Origin: Phytoseiulus persimilis
Lineage: Eukaryota > Arthropoda > Arachnida > Mesostigmata > Phytoseiidae
Assembly: GCA_037576195.1 (NCBI GenBank)
Contig: CM075101.1
Span: forward strand, 26,536,001 to 26,600,000
DNA length: 64,000 nucleotides
Reading direction: 5' to 3'
Positions within the stretch are counted from its first letter, which is position 1; each line of letters starts with the position of its first letter. This document shows, piece by piece, positions 12,576-24,400 of this stretch. Under the pieces are notes generated by a model. It saw nothing but the letters and a program-made list of their open reading frames with translations, was not told the DNA's origin and searched no databases. Made by a program: the position numbers and the translations under genes.

Positions 12576-12581
12576 AATAAA
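12576..12581 (+). terminator. Poly(A) signal AATAAA, SECISBP2
   Basis: A canonical AATAAA 170 nt after the SECISBP2 stop codon is the likely 3' end signal. Confidence 0.6.
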
Positions 12582-12599
12582 AATACCAAGTTTCGTACA

Positions 12600-13545
12600 A
12601 ACTACGCGCATTGCTCCCCTAACCATACGAAAGCGAAGCCCATTCAGGAGAGGGATTTCTCCGGAGTTCTCGAGAATCTCGGAAATCTCCCCCAAGCAGG
12701 TCCATGCGTAAATCGCGGCAGCGATCTTCCTCAACAGAGCTTCAACAGAGCTTTGGATAGCTGCTTCTCGGCCACAGTGGCATCGCTGTCGACCCCATCG
12801 GCTACCGGCTGCAGAAGCTCACGCTGGCGATCTGATCCGGTACGTTATCTGCAGGAGTGAGGCTGAAGGCGGTACGAGTCTGCGTGTGGTTGATTTTGGA
12901 ACGAACATTTCTGACCGTTTCCCGGAAAATAATCTCAGTTTGGTCGATTCAATCATTTCATGGTCACGCTGATGAATCAAAGAGGTGACAACATCAGAGC
13001 ATACCTTGTCGAAGACTCCGCTCTGCGTCGAATCTGATAACCGAACGGTCAATGGTTCTTGCTGCGCCCGAGGGAAATGTTTCGGATACGTTAGCTACGC
13101 TCCAGAAATCCACAGAAAAGCCAAACATTCACCACACAGTAGTTGCAACTGCCAGGTTCGAGCATCCATCCTCGGGTTTCCTCCCGGCTCGTCACGTTCT
13201 CTCCTCTTTCGGAGCAGAGACGATGAGGGTCCTCATGGAACTGGACTAGCTCAATCAGCATACAAGGTACATGCAAGCTAGTCTCGCCTGACGAACGATT
13301 TTTGGCAGAAGAGCCCCGACGGATGCACAGGCAATGATGTGACCGAATCAGCCAACAATTCTCCCAACCGAGGCGCCCGCCGAAGCAACGCGATTTTCTG
13401 CAAGCCTGCTTTCCAAGCATTTCGCCCCGGCCATTATTGAGGTCGAATCGTTGTTCGACTTTCAAGGGGACGTTGTTCCACTTCTGGAACTCGCAGCCAA
13501 AGCAAGAGGCAGGGACTATTTAACGTTAGTGTTTAGTTATAAAAA
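12600..13545. other. Intergenic between convergent SECISBP2 and ETFB
   Basis: No ORF with recognisable motifs is seen on either strand. It separates two convergent 3' ends. Confidence 0.5.
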
Positions 13546-13551
13546 TTTATT
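13546..13551 (-). terminator. Poly(A) signal AATAAA, ETFB
   Basis: The plus-strand TTTATT reads AATAAA on the minus strand, about 215 nt beyond the ETFB stop codon. Confidence 0.6.
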
Positions 13552-13764
13552 CCTCTTTTATATTGTCATCTAGAAGTAGCACACATCCATTTGACAGGGA
13601 TTTCCGAACAGGATTGTGCAAAACAGAGTCGTGGCCCCTTCGATTTCTTGTGGTCCTGCGGAATGAAAATTAGGGTTAGCTGCCACCTCCCCATCCTCGG
13701 AAGCGATTTTAGATGCTCTTAGGGTTCGCATAGAAAATCTATCAAGACGTGTGTACTCACGGGA

Positions 13765-15655
13765 CTAGATGCGACCGAGCTCTTTGAGCTTGCTGAGCAG
13801 TTCTTCAACATTCTCTACCTTAGCACCAGCCTCCCGGACTGGGGGCTCCGCAACAGATACAACCTGTTTGAAGGATCAACGAGTTTTAGCTGACCATGTT
13901 GAGCTCCCGGCATACCGTATGAGACAAGGAAACGAATGAGCCTTGGATTCCCTTTTCTTTCGGACATCATCATAGCTGCCTCATGAGGTTTAGCAACGGG
14001 AGTGGGCTCGAGGAATAAGAAACGTAGCGGACAGCAAACTACTCGCCTTGATACGGGCCGCGATATCAACGCCAAGATCCTTGGCGGACATCTTCTCGAG
14101 TGGTTTCTTCTTCGCCTTCATGATGTTTGGGAGAGTCGCATAACGGGGCTCATTCAAGCGGAGATCGGCGCTCACCACGGCTGGTAGTTTCACTTGGATG
14201 TGCTCCAAGCCACCGTCAACTTCCCGCACTATTTTCAAGGAATCCCCTTCGGGCTCCACCTTGGAAACGAATGTCGCTTGAGGCCAGTCAAGCACACCGG
14301 CTGTCATCTGCGCCGTCTGGTTCATATCGTCATCGATTGCCTGCAAAATTTTGGAATTCCCATAAAGCTCCTCACGCGTTGCGACTGAAAGCTGCGCACA
14401 GAAGTGCTGTTCAAGATGCTAACGATCGACAGCGAACTCCGAAGTCATGGAAGTGGACTCACCTGCTTGCCGACGAGTATCAAATTAGCTTGCGTTTTTT
14501 CTGCCAACTTCGCAAGGATTTTCGAAACGTGTATTGGCTGCAGCGTCGCGTATTCGGCTTCTGAGACATCTACGTGGATCGCCTTGTCCGCGCCCATGGC
14601 TAGAGCTGTCCGCAATGTTTCTTGACAGGCAGCCGGGCCGCAGGAAACTGCGAAAGCATATTACTCGAATGAAGTTGGAAGTGAGCGCTCGTGGCATGTC
14701 AGTTTTGAGACCCATCGAACATCTGCCGTTATTTTGGGAGAAATCGACCAGGAGCTCGGAAATCTGTCTGCGGAATGCTCTTCGACATTGGCATGTGTGG
14801 GAACTCCAGTAAGCTTCGGCTGGAGACCGAGCTCCAACGGAGTGGCTGACGACTTCTGCCACAATTTCAAGCGAGTGGACACTCTTCAACGCAGCGGCGA
14901 GATGTTTTCATTCTAATTGAGGGTTCTTCGAATCGCAATGTCATTGTTTGTGTTTTGTCTGACGTAGAGAACCTTGTCACTCTCCTCGAGCTTGTGGTAG
15001 AAAGCACCAGACTAAAAATAATCTCGCTCAGCAGATCATCTCGAGCTTCATGCCTGCATGCGGAGAAACACGAGAAATCCACACTAGCTCTGGCTGGAAA
15101 ACGATTTCCACTTGCGAGACGCGAATTGAGGACCTAGATGGCGGCCCGACTTTGAATATGTTGTGAACTGATGATCACCTGCGATGATTTCGGACACATG
15201 CTTCTTCTCCTTGAGTCTGACAGCCTCCTCCACAGCGATCTCATCGAAAGGATTCAGGGAATGTTTCACGCCCTGGCTTACGACACCGGATCCGTCTGGT
15301 TTCACGCGAACCTGTGGGGAGAATTCCAAATTCGAAGCCCGAATTTTCCGATCGTGATTGGGAACAAGTAACTCGGACGTTCCTCGACTTCGTCTTAAGC
15401 GCCGTAAGAATCCAATGAGCAGACGCCAGGCGAAGCGATAACGCTCGAGACTGTGGTTCAGACTTCGCGCCGATTATTTCCCCGATATATTGTCGGCGCT
15501 GAGCCCGAAGTACAATGTTTCACGCAGGTCCGGCACGGAACCACTCTGTCTTCCCAGCAGTTTGGCCAGCGTCAGCCAGCACTAAGCAAGTAGGGACCTA
15601 CCTTCACCGCGTAATCGATGACTCGCTTACATCCCACTAGGATCCTCAAAGACAT
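13765..15655 (-). CDS. ETFB: Electron transfer flavoprotein subunit beta
   Basis: Exons 15655-15602, 15311-15179, 14647-14463, 14340-14047 and 13863-13765 give 254 codons, against 255 in the human protein. In the mitochondrial matrix ETF alpha/beta takes electrons from acyl-CoA and other dehydrogenases and passes them to ETF-QO; the beta subunit binds AMP. The product begins [18 protein letters not shown]. It carries the [18 protein letters not shown] segment, [20 protein letters not shown], the nucleotide-site run [15 protein letters not shown] and the ETF-beta signature [20 protein letters not shown], and it ends ELGRI. Junction phases are 0, 1, 0 and 0. The last intron starts GC instead of GT (ATCAAG|GCGAGT) and ends CAG at 13864. 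Reading through instead would put 18 unrelated residues before a stop and lose the conserved C-terminus. Confidence 0.96.
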
Positions 15656-18154
15656 TTCCCAGTACTGTCGAATGTAGTCAGAGACAGATAATAGAAGTTT
15701 CTTCACAGTCGAGTCAGGTCAATGAGAGGAGACAAACTGCTGCTGCGGCGACCGATAGTGTAGAGAAGGGGAGTGATATGAGCGGTCGGATGAATGTATT
15801 TGTTTGAGGCGAGCTGTTTTTGCGGCGGCCCATCGTCGTCTGATCGAGGGTAAACAGCGCTCCGGCATCGTGGCGCGAAAACGGAAACGTTCGAATTCAT
15901 TGAGTTTCGGAGCGGTGCCCTCCATTAGATTGAGTGTTCCAGACGGCGGTACTTCAATTCTCGTTTTCTGAGCTCGTCTAGCATTTCTCACTGAGCAGGT
16001 TATGAGAGTGCATCATTATGAAAACCTTTTTTGACTCTGCCGGAATTTAGAGTAACTCGCGCTCGCTTCCGTGCATGCTCTGCAAGAATTGGTTCCCAGC
16101 GAGCGAGAAGCCCTAGTGGGGTTTGGAGACTTCTGGATCGGACGATTTTCGAACGCATAGCTATGAGCGCAATTCCACCAGCATCTTGCTGGCCGGAAAT
16201 TGAATTTCGTGAGCTCTCATCAGCCGATACATATGATTGCGGAGGAACTTTTCGACCACAGAAACGCTTGTAATCTACATTTCTCATGCTGTGAGTGGAT
16301 GCACTCGGCCTGATCTCTCTAAACTATGCAACTCGGTCAGAAATTCGACCGCTCTCATCGTCGGTAACATCTGAGATGACATCGTGTATGGAGCCAAAGA
16401 CCACCATCGTTTTGCTGGCGTCGACAGAGCTATGGATTCTGAATTTGGATTCACTAGACCTTACATATGCTCATATGTCCCCTTTTAGTTCAGAGATCGA
16501 TTATCCCGCGCTCACAGATCACATTCGATTGTTCTCCCATCGCCTCGGGATTCCCTCCGCACCTCTCAGGTTCAGATTTGTCCATGACTCCCGAACGATC
16601 GGCACTGAATAATTGTTTGTGAGGAAGCAGGCTCGGGAGCAAAAATGAGCCTATTTTCACCCAGCCGAGTTCCTGAGGAAACCACCCTATGCCTGAATAT
16701 TCGCACTAGCAACCTCCGTGTGCGTATTTTGGGCTGACCTTCGGTGTCACAGACTCTTCGCTCGCGACCGACGAATACATGTCGATGATTCCCAACGGAA
16801 TTGACTTTTGCCAAAGCTCACCTCGAGAAGTTCGATCCGACCCACCTACCACGCAACCGGGTTGCCTAGCTTCCTGAGAATGCCGCGAACATCAACAGTA
16901 ATGACATTCATGCAAATATTTCGATTTGGACTCGAGCTGTTGTGACGTCACAAATCCGATCGGCTCGATCGATTGTGATCTCGGTTGAATATGAAGTTTC
17001 GATTCTTAACGAAATAATCAGTCCTCGACCTCCATGCTCCCGAAGGACATCGTACCTCTCTTTGGCAGGCCTCGCTGAATTCCCCAGTGAGAGCTTTTCG
17101 AGCGTTTTTTATTGAGCAACTCGAGTCTCGAGGAGCTCTGAATGCCCATATCTCTGCAATGGGGAGGGAGAGCTTTTGATCCAAATACTCGAGCTGAATC
17201 TCCCGCGGTCGCAGCCGAAATGAATCGAGGGGCTCCAGGTGAAAGACGTCGTCAGGAATTTTGCAACGGCTTCCCTCCCGAACGGTAAGAATCCGAAGCG
17301 GAGGAGAACAGAGCTTCATCGGAGTCTGCAGCTTTAAGCACAATGAAAGGAGTTGGATCCTGAAAGGCTCCCTGCGCGTCATCGAGTTTCTCTTGGGAAA
17401 CGATTCGATGAGCCGCCCGGAGCCGATTGATTTCCAGCAGCTCAAAACTGCGAATCGGAGTCCAACTCGAATCTAGGATTGATCGAAGTCGTCGGACCAT
17501 TCAAAGCACCGACCACGACTCCACTTGAGAGCACCTCGAGAACGCTCAATACACTTCTTTTCAGAATTTTCAGCCGGATTCGCGTTGCTCATAAGCTCCA
17601 TAGTTAAATTCAAGCAGGTCACTGCGGAGGATGATCGAGGAGAAGCCCTGGACTCCGTCAATCGGATCCACGACGTCCCTTCTCGATAATTTCGATGCTC
17701 ACCGAGCGCGATTTGGGTGTATGTCGAAGAGCTCATGACGCGTTGCATTAAGGGAAACTCCTTCAACCAGAGTAGCTGCACTTAACGACGGAAGCTCTCG
17801 TGACATCGAAAGCTATCCACTATGATGCTTCATGCTGATCATGCTCGACCGCTGGGGGTGCCATCTCGTGGTGCGAGAACCTTTCGTCTTCGATCGACTC
17901 CGTGTCGGAAGAGAACTCCTCCCCCAATGGGTCCAATGTAGGAGAGCTGAGAATGGGGGCATGTTAATTGACCGTTCCCTTGTCATATCAACATTTCAAT
18001 TATAACAAGGAATGCCCGGGGCATGGGAAGGGGGTTGCCTCTATCGGACCTGGGAAAGGGATGCCACGGTGACGCGGAAGAGATTCTACCTCCTGTTAGC
18101 TCTCAGAGAATACCTCACCCGAAGCCATTGTAATTTTGCTTTTTTTTGCCGTTA

Positions 18155-18473
18155 CAGTACAACCTCGATTATTTCAACCCCGATTATTTCAACTTTGATT
18201 ATTTCAACCTTTCGCATTTCAACCTCGATTATTTCAACTCTGCGGAACAGGGCGAAAGATGTCGAGCGGAAGCGTATTTTCATTTGGAAGATGAATCCAT
18301 AGTTCAAAATCTTCCATCGTCAATATATTGGCGTTCCAACTCGGACTCCCACCCCCCGAATCCGTTGCGGAGTCCAAGAATGTGGTTGATTTTGTCATCT
18401 CTCGATTATTTCAACTTTCGATTATTTCAACTTTTTTTTGCATCAATTTGTTGAAATAATCGAGGTTGTACTG
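18155..18473. mobile_element. Non-autonomous Tc1/mariner (pogo-like) MITE
   Basis: The 319-bp element has perfect 24-bp terminal inverted repeats at 18155-18178 and 18450-18473, starting CAGTACAACCTCGATTATTT. It is flanked on both sides by a TA dinucleotide (18153-18154 and 18474-18475), the target duplication of the Tc1/mariner superfamily. It has no transposase ORF. The TIR core GATTATTTCAAC recurs as direct copies inside both ends at 18182, 18197, 18227, 18404 and 18420, with a degenerate copy near 18213. The CAGT start with a TA duplication resembles pogo/Tigger elements; this subfamily call is inference. Confidence 0.88.
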
Positions 18474-21400
18474 TATTCTTGGATGTCGTAGGAAGCGAAA
18501 TATCTTCGGGTCATATCGTCCTATTTCAGAGTCGGAAAACGGTGTTGTAGAGTCAAGAATGACTTTCCTCTCGTGCAGCCGTGGGAATTCATTACGGTAT
18601 TCCATTTTTATGTTTCCGCCGCCCGTGCATGTCTTTAGATTACAGCATTGACGTTGGCATTGCAAGACGAATGGACCTAAAAAGCACAAAAATTATCGAA
18701 TACATCCATGGGTTCGCTGCTTTTTTATGAGCTCATTCCCACGTCGCTTACCCCCGCCTGCTAGAACGGATAGCATATACAGGCTCGGAGGGAGCCCTCA
18801 TCTCAGTCTCGTTGTTCCGGTCAGTTTCTCCGCTTAGTCGCGCGGGAGTTTCTTCTAACGAGATGTCGACTACCGAGCTGAACTTTGAGATAACCTGGCG
18901 GCCGCATGGGAACAGATCACTTTCTGACCCATGCTACGCCTCATCGTGAATAATCCGCTGACATCGACTGCTCAAGTTGGGAATACGCGGCCTCGTTTAA
19001 GGGAACTATGATAACTCTTCGGAGCAGAGCAGGTAGTCATGGATTCCTTCCCACGACACCTTTCTCGTTTCGAATCATAGGGCCCAACTTTACCCGCGGC
19101 TTCTGCTTTCATCACTGGACCCCTCCGAGGTCTCCTCAGAGCGACGTGTAGGAGTTTTTCTCGAAGCAGCTCTTTAGCGGATTATCCGAACTACGCGGAA
19201 CGGAATTTCGGAATCTTCCCTCCGTTGATCTAATTAACGACCTGTATAGGTTCACGTTGGTCGATGCAAGAGGTTCGAGCTGCAGCCGAGGACGTGCGTC
19301 GTCGAAGCAGCTTGTCGGGAAGCTGAAACATTTTAAGAGCGCGCTCGCTGGAGGGAGTGGGTCGCCCTTCCAGATTCTCGAGCAGGTGAGGAGCGACGGA
19401 GTTTCTCAGCGCTGCGATGAGACAACGTATTGTGATCATACGGCGCTTCTGAGTTTTCGGCGCGCCTGTCACGACGCCTCGGGAGACAAATACTTGAGAA
19501 TGAGCTCGGATCACGCCCCGAGGAGTCACCAGAACGTTTCCTCTCTGACAATGGTCACGTCGTTACGGAAAGTTCCGAGCTATGCTTGTATTTCGAGCGA
19601 GAAACCTGACGCCGGGCTGGATATCGAACGTGGTGTGATCTTGAAGAGGTTTCACTCTCGTTGCAGGATTCAAGTAGATACGGGTGAGCGCTCAAGATAA
19701 GCAACGTCTCGGAGTGGATATTCGAAGTTTGAGCATCGAGTGCGCGCACTCACTATCTCCGAACCTTTTTCTGTGCGATGGTGAGCCCCCCGTGTTGGCA
19801 GTGAAGGGGCCCGATCGAGCTCGAGCTGCATCGAGCCGCCTTCATAAACAATCCGACAGATCTATTGATCGACGCGATGCGAAATGCTCTAGCTTGGAGT
19901 CAGAATTTAGCTGGAGGTTAAGGACGTGTTATGCTTGAGAGCTCCGAATTCGAGGCCACGGATGGAGGAGCGTTGTCCGTCTCGAAGCTCCACCTATGAA
20001 TACGCTGAGTTCTACAGATGCGAATCAAGGCCCCGAGCACGGATTGAAGAAGTGCTCCGACGGTGGGGAACCTCCCGCGGATCACCAAGCCGGGGGGAAT
20101 GCCCTGAAATGACCCCGATCCCTTGTGCGTCGAGTGACGATAAAATCCGCTCGTCCAGATCACGGAACCACAGCTTTCCGACGTTCGTGCAAGCTTTTTC
20201 CCGGCAGATATGGTCGCGGTATTTACGGCGCTGGTGCGCGCTAACACAGGATCAGTGACACGTGCCTATCCAGAAGGACAGCGGAGAAAACACGGCCCGG
20301 CGGGCTCCATGGCCGCGGAACGTGCGGTTGCAGCCTACGGAGGGACCCACCAGGGGGAGCCTCGATGCTGACTCCCTCGTTCCTGGTGGGCATTAGTTCG
20401 TGGGTTTCAGGGGTTGTGCGCATGCGTTGAAAGTATTTTGACTGCGCCGCGCAGAGTGGACTCTCTCTGACCGGACATACGGACCGACGATCCAACGACG
20501 TCCGCTTGACAATCTTCAGTAGGAACTGAAGAGCTGAAGGCTACGCCACGAAATCACGTACGCCAGAAATCGATTCCGCTGGCGTTCTTTGAATACGTGT
20601 GAGTGTTGAGTGCAGAACAGCAGTCTTCGAGGCTTGTAGAACATACTCTCAACCGTCGAGCACCCATAAGTGGACCAGCGAATATTTTTTGTGCATGTGA
20701 GTGAGTGGGATTTCGTCATAAATGGTTTGCTGCACCGTTCGAGGTTGACGAGCTCCTCGTGAGGCTCAGCAACGAACTGTAAGTTGAATCTCCAAGTATC
20801 CGAGCTCCCGTCCGCAGGTAGTATCTTCTGATGCTTGTGTCGAACTGGTCCTTGGAATCCCTCAACTACTTCGTTAAGCCTACTTCGAATAAACTGTAAC
20901 TTCGCGCAGGTGGCCCCTGAGGGCGAATCGATGTTGAACTCGCTCGCATCAGGATCTTCTAAGCAATCTTTCCCTTTTTTCTCTGGGCGGACGTTTCTCT
21001 TGTTGAAAGATTCTTTCGGAGGCACGTTGTGCTCCAGCTGACCGACCATCGATCCGGCCGGAGTCACAGAGACTTACAATAGAATACGTACCACAACTCG
21101 GAGCGTGGGTTGATGACCCACATTCTGGGCTTGGCAGTTCAGCTTTTGTCTTCGCTTCTGTTGCTGTCCGAATCCGGGTCCTCTTCCCATCAGCGTGCCT
21201 GGATTCACTCGGAGGATCCTAAGCGGGGTTCTTGCGGTGCGGCGGTTTGTACCGAGGTAATTTTTGCCGCCAGTGTTTATGGAAATAGGGCATCGGCCTG
21301 CGGCTCACTACAAATCGGAATCGATTCAGAGATGTATTGATTCTTCGGAAGACGTGAGATGCATGCGGACTGCTGGGAGGATATTTAGCACGGAGGGTTC

Positions 21401-24400
21401 GACGTCCGAGGAAAACAGTTTACTTTTTCCGGGCAGTCGCTGCGCCTGGCGTTCCTGTTCTCAACGCAGGAAATAACAGTGCGCGCATACCCCCTGTCCC
21501 ACTCTTGAATCTGGTTGCGAGGAAAGAAGTCACTGTTTGTGAGCGCGTGCGAGCTTGTAGTCCCCGCTGCTGTTGTTCTTCTCCGCTTTTTCCTCCGACA
21601 CCAGCCAGCGAGCCGAATCTCGTTTGTTGTCTGATGAATCAGCGATGGAATGTCTTTTGTTGACTCAGACTCCTTTGAAGGGTCGCAGTGGCATTGAATC
21701 ATGGGATCTTCCCTTTTAACGAATGGGGCGACGACGATCTCGGAGCTTCTCTGCGAAGATAATGCTCGCGAAAGTTCAAACTTTCGTCGCTCGCAGCGCG
21801 GCGAAAGGAGCCAAAACTTGACGACCGCGCTGAGAATTACTTCCTTATGGCATGGACGTTTTCATTCATTCATTTTTCCATCACAAAGCGCGGAGGTAGA
21901 TAATCAGCGAGCGGTAGAAAAACGCGGGAAAACGGGACCTGGTCACTGGTCGCCACGATCATGCCTGGAATGAGGAAAACAGCTCTTGCAGGGCGGTCGC
22001 CGCCGTCGCAAGCAAACGTAATCAGGATTTTTGTGTCCTGCGGTTCGACGTCATCGTTGCATCTCATGCTGCTGCGGTTGGTGATGCCCGGGGACAAAGA
22101 TAATCCAGACGAGCACGCTGCAACGATGAGGAAAACAGACAGGCTCCAACAACGGGCCTTGCGGACAGGAATGTCTCGCGGATGCACAAAATAATCGTTG
22201 CGGTCAGTCGCAAACAGCCATGCCGAAAGGGTAAGCTGAGAATTTTCGAGCGAGTTTCGATGGTTTGTGCCACGGCTGGGGCCGTTCGATGAGTAGCCAA
22301 CTCATGACGTGGCAGATACTCCTTCGACTCATTCAACTTTGTGAACGCTTTCAATTACCTTCCCTCATTTCTCCGAGTGGCTTCCCTTGGTCTTACTTCT
22401 GGCTTCCTCTCCTGCTCAGTTTGTTCCTGATATTGCGGTACATGCGACGTGACGGAGAGACAATGAAGATAAGAAGTCTCTGCGATCCCTTTCCCCGTAC
22501 GAAATCAGTACGATGGTTCACATAATGATCCGGTCACAGAGAGCCGCTCGAAGACTTTCGACATTTATCTCGACTTTAATGTCGAGAGATTCCAGAACGG
22601 GAAGCGCTGGAAGTACAAGGGTGGAAAGTAATACAACACAGCAAGGGGTTCTTTCAAATCTTCGATTCCACGACCGTAATCGTCGTAAGCGTGGAAGAGG
22701 AAACGCCTAGCTGGGAACCCTTCTTGCGAGATCGTCCTCGACGAACGGAATTTCAATGCCAAGTCAATTCCAGCCCGGAGGTTAGCTGATTCGACTCCTG
22801 GCTCGCGGAGACGCAGCGTCTCATCGAGACCAAAGGAGCTGCGCGACGATCCGGAGTTTGAGCTCTATCGCGGGAGACTCTCGAGGAATGACGGCCGTCC
22901 ATGGAGAGATGGGATCCGAGTGAGTTCCGATGCTTCTCAACTGAGCGCTCGGACTCGGGACGTCACCAGCTGAGGGAGTTGAAAGCGGCAAGGTCCGCCA
23001 CCAAGGGAGTAAGGTCCGCCAGATGTGGTGATGAACACCATAATCAGAGTGTTGGAGGGCGAGACGGAAAACGGGCCAACATACAGATTCCGAGGCAGAG
23101 GCAGCAGCCGCCGACGCCGCCGTGGGAATATGATAGCTCCAAGTCACGAGAGCTTCCTTATCTTTCTTGAAGGCGTCGAAAGACCAAGCGCTGGCGCAGT
23201 CTCCTTCGTTCGTTTTGTTCGTTTGAACCAAGCTCACTGGTGCGATCCCCGTTCGATAGCAGTCATTTCAACACAGGCCGCAACAGAAGTAGCAACAGCG
23301 ACCGCTGGCCGCAAGTAAACTCTTGACCACGACCTCGTCGACTTGAGTCGGACCAGGAGGAACAGCAACAGAACTGGCGACGCTAATCGCCGTAGGACCT
23401 GCAACAACAGGAACACAAGGTCGTTGTCAGGAACGATAACGGGTCCACTCTAGGTTGAACAGAAAAGTGGCCAGGGGGAGTCAAATCGTCGGGATGTATT
23501 GTCGGTCTCATTCGACGGAATGAGTCGAGATTTACCAGCTGAAAGTTGTTCTCCCTGCATTAAGACCTCCGGCCTTGGCTCCGGAAACCTGACGGAACGT
23601 GCACCAAGTTCAGATGCCCTGCAAGGGAACATGCTTCCATGCGAATCACGCGGAGCGCGGTCGTGAATTCTTATAACGTGTTCGGGATAGATGTCGACGT
23701 TACCGAGACGCCGCGGCGGAGCGGACGAAGTCCGGAGAAGCCTCGAGCTCACGCAGGCTATCGCCCTGAAGAGCAACTGTGCCTGTGCGGTCTTGCTTGG
23801 GTTGGGAGCCGACAATGGGCGCCGACATCCGGATCCGAGTTCTTGTTTAGCTCATAGAGCAGTTGGACTTATTTTCTTCGTCTCTCCGCACTTCTCTCAC
23901 TTCCCGCCGCCCCGAGGCACCTTTTCCTCCTTGTTCGTCGTGGTCGCTTGCTTCCAGCCATGCTAACGTTTGCTGGGAACGAGTGTTGTTCCTCCTGCGT
24001 TCGCGCTCACCCGTGCGTCCATTGGTCGTTTTCGTTCCGTTCTTCCCTCTTTTGCCGTCTTCGCGAGGAAAAAGGAAGAATCTTCGCTGACGAGGGAAAA
24101 GAGATACCCTCGACGATACCGGCAAGCGGCGATGAAATAGAGAGCAGCGGGCGCAGAGAACAGAGTAGAAAAAAAACAGGGAGCTCTGCTCAGGCGTCAC
24201 CTCGCTTATCGTCACAAAAATGATATTTTTCGTAACTTTTTTGTTGACGAAAGTCGAACAACAGCTGGGCTCCTGCCAGCGCTGTCGGAGATATTGAGAC
24301 CGCTGCATTGGCGTCCGATCCGCTCACGGTGCGCCATGACCAGCATTGGCACACATGGTTTGCACAAAACATGGTCCGCGAACAGAGAAGAGCCGAAGCT

